64,000 nt of DNA. Source: Rutpela maculata. Lineage: Eukaryota; Arthropoda; Insecta; Coleoptera; Cerambycidae. Below are positions 44,464 through 55,669 of this stretch, in pieces. The DNA is taken from positions 22,146,234-22,210,233 of the forward strand of contig OW386293.2 of NCBI GenBank assembly GCA_936432065.2. The letters run 5' to 3'. Position 1 is the first letter of the stretch; each line of letters opens with the position of its first letter. The notes beneath the pieces are model-generated. The model made no database searches. It was not told where the DNA came from and saw only the letters and a list, made by a program, of their open reading frames with translations. Made by a program: the position numbers and the translations under genes.

Positions 44464-45713
44464 CGACTTTACAAAAGATATTACGTATTAATACTAATGT
44501 GAAAAAAGTTACATAATAGTAAATAGGTTTTCAGCTGAGTATTTTTTTTCCATGTTTTATTATAATTAGGTAAATAAAATTCATATATTTCAATAATCTA
44601 TTTCTTAAATCTATACAACCCATCGACATGAAAACTGGACTGCATATCTGACACAAAACATGTTGACTACAGCTGAAGGAGTGGCAGAATATTCGGAATT
44701 CTGAATCTCTCCTACAAAACTTGATTGGTCGATGATCATTACCATGAAAACGGTACAGCAACGGCCCTGCAATACAAGACAAGATCTGCGATCCCCGAAT
44801 GATTCAATGTGTAATTTTCATATTACATCACAAAAAATAAATTGATTCCGAAGTACGGTAAGAACAAAAACAAATTTCTATGTACAATACCATATATTTA
44901 TTTGTATGCTAATGTATTACAAAAAATTGGAATATGAACGTACAATTCACAAACTGAATACTTTAAATAACCACTTTTATTATACAAATAATAGAAAATG
45001 ATAACAATATAGAGGCCATAGCATTAAAGACTATTCCAGAAATCCGTACAATGCCTTAAGATGGCGGCTACACACAAAGTGAACAGGTGGAGATTTGTCA
45101 AGCCATTACTATACTGGAGCCAAAGATTACCAGTTTTTAGAAGAATTTATTGTTAAACAGAAAAAATTATATTTGTGGAAAGTAATCAAAGAGGGTAGCT
45201 AATCAAAAATTTATAGAAAAAATAATAGAAAAGTACTTCATGCTAACAAAGAGACAATAGTAAAACAAAATTTAAGGTTGTTCTAGAAAAGTAATTAGAA
45301 AAGTAAAGGCATATAGTAGCTAGCTATACTAATCGTGAAATAATCTCTAATGTTAGGGATTTAATATCTTAAAGCCGTACTGCCCCTTCAAGTACAATGT
45401 TGTAGAGAATTGAAATAATTTATGTATTAGTCTCCCTAATTTTTCCACAGCATGGATTACTACCGTAAGGCATTTTATGATTTCTGAATGGAGAAAATTA
45501 CACTATAATTATTGGCTCTTACATGTTATTGAATCCCACTTCTGAATTCTTGATTGTCAAATCAGAAGTGGGACACCAAAATTTTATGGATTGAATTTTA
45601 AGATGTACATTAGATCTACAAAATTAACTACAATACAATATGTGCCTGTAAAAATATAATGCTTTCACTGATTTTCATTAAGTGACCTTAAAATACGCCA
45701 TATCTAATGGATT
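44464..45713. other. Region between two convergent genes
   Basis: 3' flanks of the zinc-finger gene (plus) and of the THAP-like gene (minus). Open stretches such as 44531-44782 are not supported. No repeat structure recognised. Confidence 0.4.
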
Positions 45714-45964
45714 TTATTTGCATGCCATTATTTCTCGATAGGCCTCCTCTGATATCAGATTCTTATTTCTCAGGTCTTTTAATAAACGTTGTATGTTATG
45801 TAATTTCTCTGATGCTTTTTCATATAGATTTTGGTAATATTTGAGTTTCTTTTCTAGCCGCGTTATAGTTTTCTTGAGAACAAATAAAGTCTTAGTTTCT
45901 TTCCTAGGTTTAATAAAATGTTTCATCTTATATTTTTTTGATAGATTAGAAGTATGTGAAAATC
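45714..45964 (-). CDS. THAP-type gene, last exon (coiled coil)
   Basis: On the minus strand the acceptor ttatttttcag|GA starts the exon, which enters in phase 1 and reads FSHTSNLSKKYKMKHFIKP, then a leucine/lysine-rich coiled coil (VLKKTITRLEKKLKYYQNL, LHNIQRLLKDLRNKNLISEE) and stops at TAA 45714. This coil plus the LKDLRNKNLIS ending resembles the C-terminal coil of many insect THAP-domain proteins. The N-terminal THAP zinc domain is not visible in the window, so the family name is an inference. The phase fits the exon at 46025-46137. Confidence 0.6.
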
Positions 45965-46024
45965 CTGAAAAATAAGAGAATTGTTATAATTTGAGTCCAC
46001 TAAAGTAACAGAGAATATAGTTAC

Positions 46025-46137
46025 CGTTGTTAAAAGAGGGTTGATTGGTTATGTAATCATGGTCCAATTCGTGAGGTAGTTTTTCCACGTCTTGTTTATA
46101 TGCATCTGACCAATCTCTTGACGTGTCTCCATCAGAA
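46025..46137 (-). CDS. THAP-type gene, penultimate exon
   Basis: The minus-strand acceptor is tattatttcag|T (enters in phase 2) and the donor ACAACG|gtaact (phase 1), joining the last exon in frame. It encodes SDGDTSRDWSDAYKQDVEK, then LPHELDHDYITNQPSFNN, an acidic, unstructured linker. The intron to the last exon is only 60 bp. Upstream exons were not found between here and the oppositely oriented exon at 46609; they may lie beyond it. Confidence 0.6.
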
Positions 46138-46382
46138 CTGAAATAATACAAATTATTAAATGCATAATGAGCAAGATGCATGAATTTTAAAAATGCGTTA
46201 ATTTAATATTTTTTCATTATACATATTATATAAGCCGAGTATATAATAAAAATAAACTATAAAAAAGAGTTATTTTGTAAAAGAAATCATTTTAAAATTT
46301 AAATTTTATTGGAACAAAACCACGTGACTATAAACAATGGTCTGACGTCATCTGGCATAACGTTTTGGTTTGATCAGATTTT

Positions 46383-46497
46383 TAAATTCACCGGTGGAGC
46401 GCACCGGTAAGCAATAACATTATATGATTGGCCAATTTGAAAAACATAACCAATCAACTTCGTATTTTAACTACCGGTGCGCCCAGCGGTGAATTTA
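46383..46497. repeat. 115-bp GC-rich hairpin (tiny MITE or regulatory palindrome)
   Basis: TAAATTCACCGGTGGAGCGC on the left pairs with the complement of 'gcgcccagcggtgaattta' on the right (ends at 46497). The loop holds ATTGG/CCAAT sequences near 46430 and 46450. It stands out as locally GC-rich in AT-rich DNA, between the THAP-like exons and the exon at 46609. Confidence 0.7.
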
Positions 46498-46614
46498 GAA
46501 AAGTGCGGAGACAAGTTTGATACTTTGACAGTTTACATCTGCTAGTGCTGAAATATTAAATTGTGTGTTAATTAAATGTTAAAGTCATTAGTGTATTAAT
46601 TTATCTAAGTGGTA

Positions 46615-46754
46615 AAAATGACGGACAGTGACTTTGTGCAAGCTCAAAGTGACAATTTGCCGAAAATCGACGTGTTTATGATGAGCACTTTTTTTGCTAA
46701 TAATACCGATTACATCAGTGCAGAAATTAGAGGTGGAAAAGCGACAAGGATGCA
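46615..46754 (+). CDS. Putative first exon of an unidentified gene
   Basis: ATG near 46618 in a context 'taaaaATGACGG' opens MTDSDFVQAQSDNLPKIDV and continues FMMSTFFANNTDYISAEIRG. From memory, insect proteins with SWIM/YqaJ-type nuclease regions start with such a 'NLPKIDVFM..FF' segment, often as their own first exon. A possible donor (GAG|gtggaa) follows at about 46732. The later part of the open frame (to 46830) loses protein character. No downstream exon was found in the window. Family assignment uncertain. Confidence 0.4.
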
Positions 46755-47131
46755 TCATTCATTGTTCTTAACAATAAATTTGTTTACGCTCACTTTTATC
46801 CTTTTACTGAAGTTAGATTTAGATACCTAACCTCAAAATATGTAAACATGCAATATGTTAATATTTTTATAAACATCAACTATTATTTTTCATCTCGGAT
46901 TATATAAATTTTTTATATTAAATACTTTGCCACCACTAAGTACATAGATTTTTGTTGAAAATAGTACTAATAAACATTGCCAATGCTTAATGCCCGATGA
47001 CGTTACACGCAAATGGTGGGAAACTTGCTTCGTTTGAACCCGTCTAAATTCTCAGTGAAACTAAATAATTTTTTCATCCTTCAATTCAGATAACAAGAAA
47101 ATAAAAAATACTGAGAAAATAAAGTTTTTTA
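46755..47131. other. Non-coding flank
   Basis: AT-rich sequence between the putative first exon and the PIF/Harbinger element, ending in the TTA target site. Nothing else recognised. Confidence 0.4.
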
Positions 47132-47900
47132 CGGCCGTATGCACCGTTGTGTCTTAATCCCGATTAAGAACTGATCAAGTTTATTTTCTCATTTTTGTAT
47201 GCACCGTCACCGGAGGCGCGTTAAGCGAGATTATTGTTAATCGGTCGGCGAAGTTGATTTAAGCTTAAGATTAAAATTTTCAGCCGTATTTCTAACGTTG
47301 AATACTTTGAGTTTTCACAAGTATAATTATAAGTGTTGGTTCATTACTAGATTACTACATCAACTACCTATATAAACATTGAAGTTGAAGACGAAATATT
47401 TATGATTCCGCATTTGGACGGTGTATGCCTGGAGACATGACATTGAAATCTTTTTCAATTTGTTTCCACGTTTTGTTTTTTTCTTCTGTGGATGTCCTAA
47501 TAGTCTTTTTGTCTTCAATAATATTTTTATATTTATGGGAAATCAAACTTATTAAATGATTTCTTTCTTGCGATGTAAAATTTGGGGTTCTTTTAGGTCC
47601 CCCTTCGCCAACCTCATCTTTTACAACTTGAAAATTGTCCATTTCACGTAAAAAGTGTAAAAACTCGGTACTCAGTAATACTGGGAGAATTAGTGCTGTA
47701 CTAAAAAGTCAAAAATTAGTAATTTGACAATTACATTATGTTAGTTGAAACTACAAATATCCCTAGATATTTCGACGTCAAATTACTGACCGGATTAAGT
47801 AATCCACAAATCTGTATCAACGGTGCATAACAAATAAAGTTCAACTCTCTAATCGTGATTAGTTAAACTTGTTTAAACGTAAAAACGGTACATACGGCCG
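47132..47900 (-). mobile_element. PIF/Harbinger non-autonomous element (769 bp)
   Basis: TIRs CGGCCGTATGCACCGTT and CGGCCGTATGTACCGTT (as complement) are flanked by TTA (47129-47131 and 47901-47903), the target of PIF/Harbinger. Inner copies of TATGCACCGT near 47196 and of its complement near 47820 suggest repeated protein-binding sites about 65 bp in from each end. It encodes one small SANT-like protein on the minus strand; the DDE transposase is absent. Confidence 0.9.
47400..47642 (-). CDS. Myb/SANT-like DNA-binding protein of the PIF element
   Basis: 80 residues from ATG at 47640: after an acidic start (MDNFQVVKDEVGEGG) the SANT-like region reads RTPNFTSQERNHLISLIS, KYKNIIEDKKTIRTSTEEK and NKTWKQIEKDFNVMSPG, with the regularly spaced aromatic and hydrophobic residues of the Myb/SANT-like family (Zeste/MSANTD type). 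PIF/Harbinger transposons normally encode such a protein beside the transposase, where it recruits the transposase to the ends. Here it is the only product and ends abruptly (HRPNAES), so it may be C-terminally truncated. Confidence 0.75.
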   Translation of the reverse strand: MDNFQVVKDEVGEGGPKRTPNFTSQERNHLISLISHKYKNIIEDKKTIRTSTEEKNKTWKQIEKDFNVMSPGIHRPNAES

Positions 47901-48248
47901 TTAGTGATCTATTATTCTGTGATGTCAAAAAAATTTATGCATTTTGCTCATTGTAATCACAATAAAAATATGAAAATATTAGTATTTTTCATGTTTCATG
48001 GCAAAACAAAATTATAGCTGATATAAAGACTAACAATAAAAGCGTTTTATAACAAATAAATTCTATCAGTATCAGACTATTACAAGTAATAAGAGAAACA
48101 AGTTTATATTGTATTACATGAATAACTAACAGTCATTATTATATGGTAACACACAATGTACGACGAACCGACATTACATTCAAGTAGCATACGTGGTACA
48201 AATCCAGAGAAAAGAAAGGAAGACAAGCCCCACTTAGAGAGAGTACAC
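47901..48248. other. Non-coding flank
   Basis: AT-rich sequence. It ends with GAGTACAC (48241-48248), the target duplication of the next element. No gene. Confidence 0.4.
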
Positions 48249-48640
48249 CTCAGATAAACAAAGAAATATATGGATAAATAATCTCATTTGAAGTACACAG
48301 AAGTTGTGTGTAGGGAGGATAACCTTCAAAGGGGCAGAGTGGAGAGGAATGTTTATGTTTATGGAGTCGCCTAATCAGAGGCGTAGACAGATAAGGGGGT
48401 TAAAATTTTTAAAATAATCGATTAATGTTCTCGACTATTACTTAATACTATATCTGACAATAATACGACTCTATTGAGACAAAAAGAGTACTGTTTGGTT
48501 AGAATTTTTACAAAATGTGTTATTGAAGAGAAATGAAAGTATTGAACTGTCAATTCTCAAAGTTAAATGGTTCTTAAACGATAAGTTACTCTACATTTTC
48601 TGAGTAAAAAAAAATTAACTTTTAGTTAGGATATAAAAGT

Positions 48641-48940
48641 AACTTGATATAGGTATATCCTGGGGTTATGCGGTCTTTATAATAAAACTATTATTTTTGC
48701 TACATTTAGGTTTATTCAACCATCGTCAGAGAACTACAATTAAATGAAGACAAATATTTTTTCAAATGCTATTTTTTATACACATGGATTTAAATTGTAT
48801 GTGTATACAAAATAGCATTTAAAAAAATATTGGTCTTCACTTAATTGTAGTTCTCTGATGATGGTTGAATAAACCGAAACGTAAGAAAAGAGTAATTTTA
48901 TTATAAAGACCGATAACCCAGGATATAACTGCATCAAGTT
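48641..48940. repeat. 300-bp foldback MITE
   Basis: Arms of about 130 bp: 'cggtctttataataaaa' near 48671 pairs with its complement near 48895, and 'cattaaatgaagacaaat'-type sequence near 48742 pairs near 48830. The outer ends are AACTTGAT and ATCAAGTT. No coding. Confidence 0.8.
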
Positions 48941-49357
48941 AATTTGATATCAACGGTCAAGAAAATAAAAACATCTATATATGTTAGCATATAAATGAAA
49001 CCAATTAGTATTTTTTCATATTACAGTATAACATATTCATCTAAAAGTTTACATACTTATCACTCAACAGTACCGGCAAGCGTTTGATTAGGTATGACAA
49101 TAAGAGCAAGCGAGAGCGAAACAACTAGGCTATTTTTTTTTATCGTATAACACATCCTACTCGTGCCACCTGCTTTCCTCACCACATGTGCGTAGGGAGC
49201 TCTGTTTGCATGCCTAATCCAAGACTTTCCGATACTGTATAATGAATCTGGTCATACACTACCCGTACCATATACATAAAACAAAAATAACATCATATTA
49301 CTTTTAAATCTCTATATTATAAACAAATATACTCTACATAATGCACTACCTTATAGA

Positions 49358-50221
49358 GCGGGAGCTAAGTGGCTTTTTCGGCAGCTCATCGCTTTATGAA
49401 CTTTGAGATATTTTTATGGTTTAATGAATGATAACCATTCATAAAATCGACTTCTGGCGGGGCACCTCCTGTCAGGAGCTTCACGAACACTGTTTAAAAA
49501 TCAGTGAAATCATGTCATCGTTACAAGGCTCATTTTTTTGTGTGTACACATTTTATGTTTAGAATGAATAAAATATGATCGCCAGAAAGTGTGGGCCGTC
49601 AGGAGGCGCAGCCAGAAAGGTAATAATGATACAATACATGTGAGATACGGTACGGAGTCAAGTTAGCCGAAAGCGTTAAATTCCTGTATATTTAAGAGCC
49701 TATGGTACTTTTGTTGACTTTGTTTATGGGGAGGCTATTCTATTGTTGAAGGAGCTTATTTACGTTTTAAAAAGGAGCCAGAACTTGTAACGATGAGTTT
49801 AGAGTTCTGAGATGAAATATGAGGAAAAAAATCCAATTTTCTTCAAAAATCCTAAACATTTTCTTTCTGGGAATTTTTTTCTGTGTTCAAAACATAAAAT
49901 ATGTTCAACCTTAAAAAAGTTTGTAACGATGATGTTATATAACTTCGTTTTTTTACCTCTTTGACCTTTCTGGTTGCGTCCCTGATGGCCCACACTTTCT
50001 GGCGATCTTATTTTATTCATTCTAAACATAAAATGTGTACACACAAAAAAACTTGGCTTTGTAACGATGATATAAATTCACTGATTTTTATATCTTGAAC
50101 CATGGCCAACTCGACGGGCTGACATAAGCCAGAAGTCTATTTTGTCAAGTTCGATAGAACTAATCAGCGCATAGAAAATGCTTGTAACGATGAGTGCCCG
50201 AAAAAGCCACTTAGCTCCCGC
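49358..50221. mobile_element. TIR element (864 bp) with long inverted arms
   Basis: GCGGGAGCTAAGTGGCTTTT at 49358 is matched by its complement ending at 50221. Further pairing: 'acacattttatgtttagaat' near 49546 with its complement near 50020, and 'cgccagaaagtgtgggcc' near 49581 with its complement near 49990. No transposase and no clear duplication. The minus-strand open stretch 49799-50044 is a by-product of the arm. Confidence 0.8.
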
Positions 50222-51608
50222 ACCATTACTTCCAGTTTTTAATTTTAATATTGTTGAATATAGTTACGATAAAGATAACAGATTCTTTATCGAATCTGTT
50301 TTTGATACAACGCATCAAATTATTTCAATCTGATATGGCTATTAAAAAATATAATAAATTGCAGTTAATTTTCTAACTTAGTAAATTTAATTTATATCGG
50401 TATCTTGGCAGGGCCGTGGAGAGAAAATATGGACCCTCAAAAAATTTTAAAATTTCCGGGCCCCCTAGACAAGCCCGGGGGCATCACCCCCGCACCCCTC
50501 CTCTCTCGTCGGGTCTGTAGGTATCGATTCTGAATTAATTCCAGTAAAAGCAAAGATAAAGCAGAGAGTAGCCTCGACTCGACTCTTGTTAGTATTAAAA
50601 AGCAAATTATATGAGACACCCTTGATACGATAACGGAAGTGAAATGAGTCTCTTGGTAAAACTACTAGGAAACAAACATTTTTCTTAAACATCTTTTTCC
50701 TCTCCGGGTTACATAAAAGTCATCAAACTTGAAACGATTAAAGCATACCTAATTGTAAATACTTCAAATTTTGGTCGGTTACCTGTAGGAGAGCGAGTCA
50801 CTTTTTTCTAAACGTAATATTTTCTGGGAGCCTACGGAATAACAACATAACGTACCACATATATCAGGCAACCCCAACAATTTCAAAGTCAAGACTGTTC
50901 AGAAGGGGGTTACACATTTAGAAAAACGCAGATATACATCCATTACATATCAACGTTGCCAATTTTAAAGCTGGGGATCGAACCCAGTGCATTATTATTT
51001 TGAAAAGTTAATACAGTCTATTATTATTATGTAATAATGTAAACATTCTGTAAAGTTTGAAATACTCGTGCCAAATTTAAATAGGTATACTTATGTAACA
51101 TTTAAATTTAGAGAAATAAATCTAAATCTATTAATCTATCTGATAATCACACAACTGTCTTTTTACGTTTTTTACTTGAGTGTAAAGACGAGAGAGGCAG
51201 AAGTAAAAATTATTTATTGCTAAATCAACAAAACAATAAGACAATAAACCTAACTATAACCCTAACCTACGACTATGTACACAACAATGCTTGCATATAA
51301 AACGAACGAGATTACTCCCTTTTGTAGGTCTTTTAGTAAATTAAACAATCCGTAGTCATTTTTGAACCGTATAAAACGTGATTAAACTGCAAAATCAACA
51401 CAAAATTGTTTATAACTGGATAAAACAGCGTTAAAAGCAATAAAACAATATGGCGGCACAAGAAAATGTAAACAACGGTCAACGTCCTTCGGAAGAGAAC
51501 CAATGAACGCCTCGATAGACATGTAAACAATGAATATGTGATATACCTTACGCGGAGACGGAAAGTATTATTTATCCATATATTTCTTTGTTTATCTGAG
51601 GAGTACAC

Positions 51609-52650
51609 TGAACAATATAAGAACCGCCATTTACCACAAACTAGTGTCATCTATTGGGCAGTAGATATATTCAGGTTCTAGTGCTATGTATGGAAATATT
51701 TCGATTTAGATAGAATTGAACAGTGAACAGCTGATAATACTCTCCAACTAAAGGCTAGAAAAAGTCGGCATATAATTATAAACTCAGCTCATTAATTTTT
51801 CTGCACAGGGTGGTTCTTTTACCAAGGGAAATACGTTCTTTGCATGAAGTTCCGAAGAAAACTATGTTCTGTAGAAAGCGTATATTTCTACTGCATGCCA
51901 TTCAAACTTAAAAGTTTTAAAAATACACATGACAGTGGGTGTCGCGATGCTTTAAACATTGTTTTTCCCAGTAACATATTAGTTTTATTGCAACGTTAAA
52001 AAGGTCTTTTAATTTCTAGTCTTTTTTGTAGATACTTTTTTTTTTTAAATATTTTTTTATAAGAAGCTAAGCTAAATATTATTCTATAAAATAAAGTGGG
52101 CTTTGAGAAAAGGTGAATTTTTTAATGTAAGGCATATCCACAGAGAAACTAGAATATAAAAACAAAAACAGAAACTACGTATATATTAATACTATACTAT
52201 TTAGTACTTGTTGGTATTATTGTTATGTTATTATTATTTTAATACGACTTATATTTTATTGTATTTTTACATTGGAAATGTTTATGTTCGTATATGGGGG
52301 GCCAAGTTAACCAGTTTTCGTTCAAGGTCAAAAGACAGCAGTGTCGCGATTGAATAAGGCATATGACACATATATATAATGTGCACTGAGCATATAATTG
52401 AAAAAAAAAACAGTGCTAAACGTTTACATGCATATGGTTCAGATGACCTATCTATAAGTCACACGCACATAACGGCTATAGCTCATGACTCATTAATGAG
52501 CCATGTGCAGTTAACGTGTTAAACAAACTACCATTATTTTACATTTTTATTGAAAATTATATTTAACAAAGTTTTTTCAATTATGAAGAAAAGCTTAAAC
52601 ACGGAGTTTATTTGCAAATTAAGGAAATAACAATAAAAAAAATTACATTT
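51609..52650. other. Non-coding, AT-rich
   Basis: No coding, no clear repeats. A 'gctcatgactcattaatgagcc' palindrome is near 52481-52502. Otherwise nothing recognised. Confidence 0.4.
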
Positions 52651-53132
52651 TATTCAATTAAGTTGAAAACTATACCACATGTAGACCTCCTGTTAGTACA
52701 CATTTTTCTAATCTTTTTCCAAATTCTTCACAAACAGATGATCTCACATCTTCATTTATGGTCAGCATCCACAATTTTTTGCTTTAAATGCCCCCATAAG
52801 AAGTAATCCAGAGAGGTTAGATCTGGCGAAAGGGCTGGCCATGCTGTTGGTCCATAGCGGCCAATCCACCTGTCATGGAAATGATTGTCTAACTAGAGTT
52901 GTAAAATGTGCTGTTCACCCAAAAGAAAATTATTCAAAATTTCTTGATGATATTTTGATTTAATTACGATAAAATAAGTACCAATTATTCTGTGATCCAT
53001 TATGCCCCACCAAACTTCTTTAAACTTATTAGTTGGTAATTCGGAAATTAGGATTTTCCTGAGCCCAGTACCTACAATTTTGAGAAGATTGTCCCATTAG
53101 TCGTAAAAGTAGATTCGTCCGTGAATAAAATG

Positions 53133-55367
53133 TAGAGATGGATAAAAACCCGGTTTTTATTTATTTTTTTTTTTTTTGGGGTTTTTTGCAGGGAAAAAAC
53201 ATGAGGAAAACCCTGTTTTTCATCGATAAAGTATTTTTTTATGATGAATGAAAAAAAATATTTTTTTTTGCAATAAATGCATCGGGCATATTTTTTATTG
53301 CCAATCTTACCCTTAGTAGGTATGCTTTTAGAGGACAACAATCTTACCCTGTTTATTAATAGTAAATTCATAAAAACATTCCCAAATATATGCCATATTT
53401 GAAAACAATAATTCCTTTCAGTATGTTTTTAATTACTATTCATTAGCATTTATTACAGTAAGGTAAAAAAATATGCAAAACTTCGGAATAATGTCATATT
53501 GAACGGATTTCGTTCATTTTTGGCAATATAATAGTAAATGCTTCACAGAAAAGTTTCTATATTGTGCGGGGGCTTGCTAATTTATAGGGGGTGGATGCCA
53601 CCCTCTCTCAGGGGGTGACACTTAAAAAATATATATATTTATTGGAGCTGTAGTAGAATCAAATTTTAAGAAGAAAAGGTTTTATGCAATTTTTCACATA
53701 AATTGATAGTTTTTAAGTTATAACGACTTCGATATTGCGATTTTAGCTTAAAAAAAAGGTATTTCCAAACGGCTTTCATCAAGTATCTCGAAAAATATTA
53801 CTTTATCGGAAAAATGTTACGGACCAATTACAGAAAGTACAAACTGGGAAATAATTATATTTTTTGTTTATTGATGTAGGATTAATAATTTCGGAGATAT
53901 TTAAGTTTACATTTGGCATCCAAGTGTTCATAAGATAATTATTTAGAGTGAGAGTTAAATATCTCAGAAACTGTGACACCTACGTCAAGGATGCTAATAG
54001 GTAGAATAATAGGTTATTAATTAAGCTTTCAACTGTTTTTTTATTTGTTTCTGTACCATAAAAAACAAAGAAGTTATGACCGAAGCAATGTGCGTCTACA
54101 CATTTTTTTTAATAACAACGTCGCCATTTTGTTTCTGTAATAAGCCAGTAATTAAAAAAAAAGGAATTTTCATTAATATATAGCACGACGTAGATGCTTA
54201 AATTTTTTGGTTTGTATACAGCACTTGCTTTAGAAAAAAATACAGTTTAAACTATAAAGGTGTTTTTGATAAAACTTAATTTTTTTTTTCTTTTCTAAAT
54301 ACATCAGTAAATATTAGTTTTGTAGAAAAATGGGTAGAGACCAAAAATAAAGCTCATAAACTGATAATGAATTTCGCTTGTTTATTTATTTACATAGATT
54401 TAATAGTTTCAGAGATATGAAAGTTTACAAATGGCGTCCGAATGTTTATAAGACCAAAAATGCAGTTTAAATGTTAAATATTTCAGAAATTGTGACACCT
54501 ACGTCACGCATGCTAAGAAATGAAATTAAAGACAATTAATTGCGCTTTCAAATTATGTTTTACTCATTCCTGTAGCATAAGAAATAAAGAAGTTATGACG
54601 GAAAAATGTGCGTATTTATATTTTTTTATATAAAAAGGTCGACATTTTGTTAATCTAATTAACCAGTAATTTAAAAAAAATATCTCAAATACAGTTTTTC
54701 GTTAAGATGTAGCATTACCTAGATGCTCAAACTTTTTTGCTCATTTAAAGCACTTGCTTTAGAAAAAAATGCATTTTAAACTTTAAAGGTAATTTCGAAA
54801 CACTTGGATACCAAATATAAACTTAAATATCTCCGAAATTATTAATCCTACATCAATAAACAAAAAATATAATTAATTCCCAGTTTGTACTTTCTGTAAT
54901 TGGTCTGTAACATTTTTTCGATAAAGTAATACTTTTCGAGATACTCGACGAAAGCCGTTTGGAAATACCTTCTTTTAAGCTAAAATCGCAATTTTGAAGT
55001 CGTTATAACTTAAAAACTATCAATTTATGTGAAAAATGGCATAGAACCTTTTCTTCTTAAAATTTGATTCTACTTCAGCTCCAATAAAAATTTATAATTT
55101 ATAAGTGCCACCCCCTGAGAGGGGGTGGCATCGAACCCCGTATAAATTAGCAAGCCCCCGCACAATATAGAAACTTTTCTGTGAAGTATTTACTATTATT
55201 CACACCCACACCAAATGATGAAATGATTTTTTGAGGAAATTAGGTTCGAATTGGCGGTAAATTCAAAAATGGGAAAAAACTGTTTTTTTTTCGTTTTAAC
55301 CCATCCAGGAAAAAAAAACATTTCTGAGAAAATTCGTGATGAGGGAAAAAACCCATTGCCATCTCTA
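53133..55367. mobile_element. hAT-type non-autonomous element (2.2 kb) with internal inverted and tandem repeats
   Basis: TAGAGATGG...CCATCTCTA ends with a perfect 8-bp duplication ATAAAATG (53125-53132 and 55368-55375). Inside, about 53470-53935 returns inverted at about 54800-55200 (landmark: 'gtgcgggggcttgctaattt' near 53565 and its complement near 55145). Between these arms two direct units are repeated about 523 bp apart ('gtgacacctacgtca' near 53972 and 54495). No transposase. Confidence 0.9.
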
Positions 55368-55479
55368 ATAAAATGTTTCGATGAAATAATCTGTCTGCTG
55401 AAATTTTCTCACCCATAGTTAAACATAAGTCCAAACGACGAGCATCACCTCCAACTTGACGTTTGTAAATAAAGGACCC

Positions 55480-55640
55480 CGCACCAAATGCATGGGTAAT
55501 TTGTTGTCGACGGAATCGTTGCAAATTCAAGGCATAGAAAACTGATATGGATGAGGTTCCAAAATGTCTTTATTTTAAAAATACAGCAGGTCGAATCTCC
55601 AAAATTCAAAATTTTAAAAACGCGATTTTACATATTTTTT
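55480..55640. repeat. Inverted duplicate of transposase segment, left copy
   Basis: 'cccgcaccaaatgcatg', 'ttcaaggcatagaaaactg' and 'ctttattttaaaaatacagc' here recur inverted at about 58345-58470. The two copies flank the LINE at 55670-57905, so part of the mariner-like relic is duplicated in opposite orientation. Confidence 0.75.
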
Positions 55641-55669
55641 ATCGAAACGGTAAAACACTTTTAATATTT

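Larger units (their letters stand above)
48249..51600. mobile_element. TIR element with 8-bp duplication (3.35 kb), unclassified hAT/P-like
   Basis: CTCAGATAAACAAAGAAATA at 48249 returns as its exact complement at 51600; the match is about 34 bp. Both ends are flanked by GAGTACAC (48241-48248 and 51601-51608). An 8-bp duplication fits hAT or P superfamilies. No transposase is readable inside; instead it contains a foldback (48641-48940), a TIR element (49358-50221) and a hAT-like scrap beginning CAGGGCCGTGGAGAG (about 50411). Confidence 0.85.

Noticed and set aside
46755..46830. Extension of the 46615 exon to the stop at 46830
   Set aside because: The last 25 residues are hydrophobic and AT-driven, unlike the opening; an exon end before this is more likely.
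50411..50720. Second complete hAT element starting CAGGGCCGTGG
   Set aside because: Only one end is convincing; no matching terminus or duplication found.
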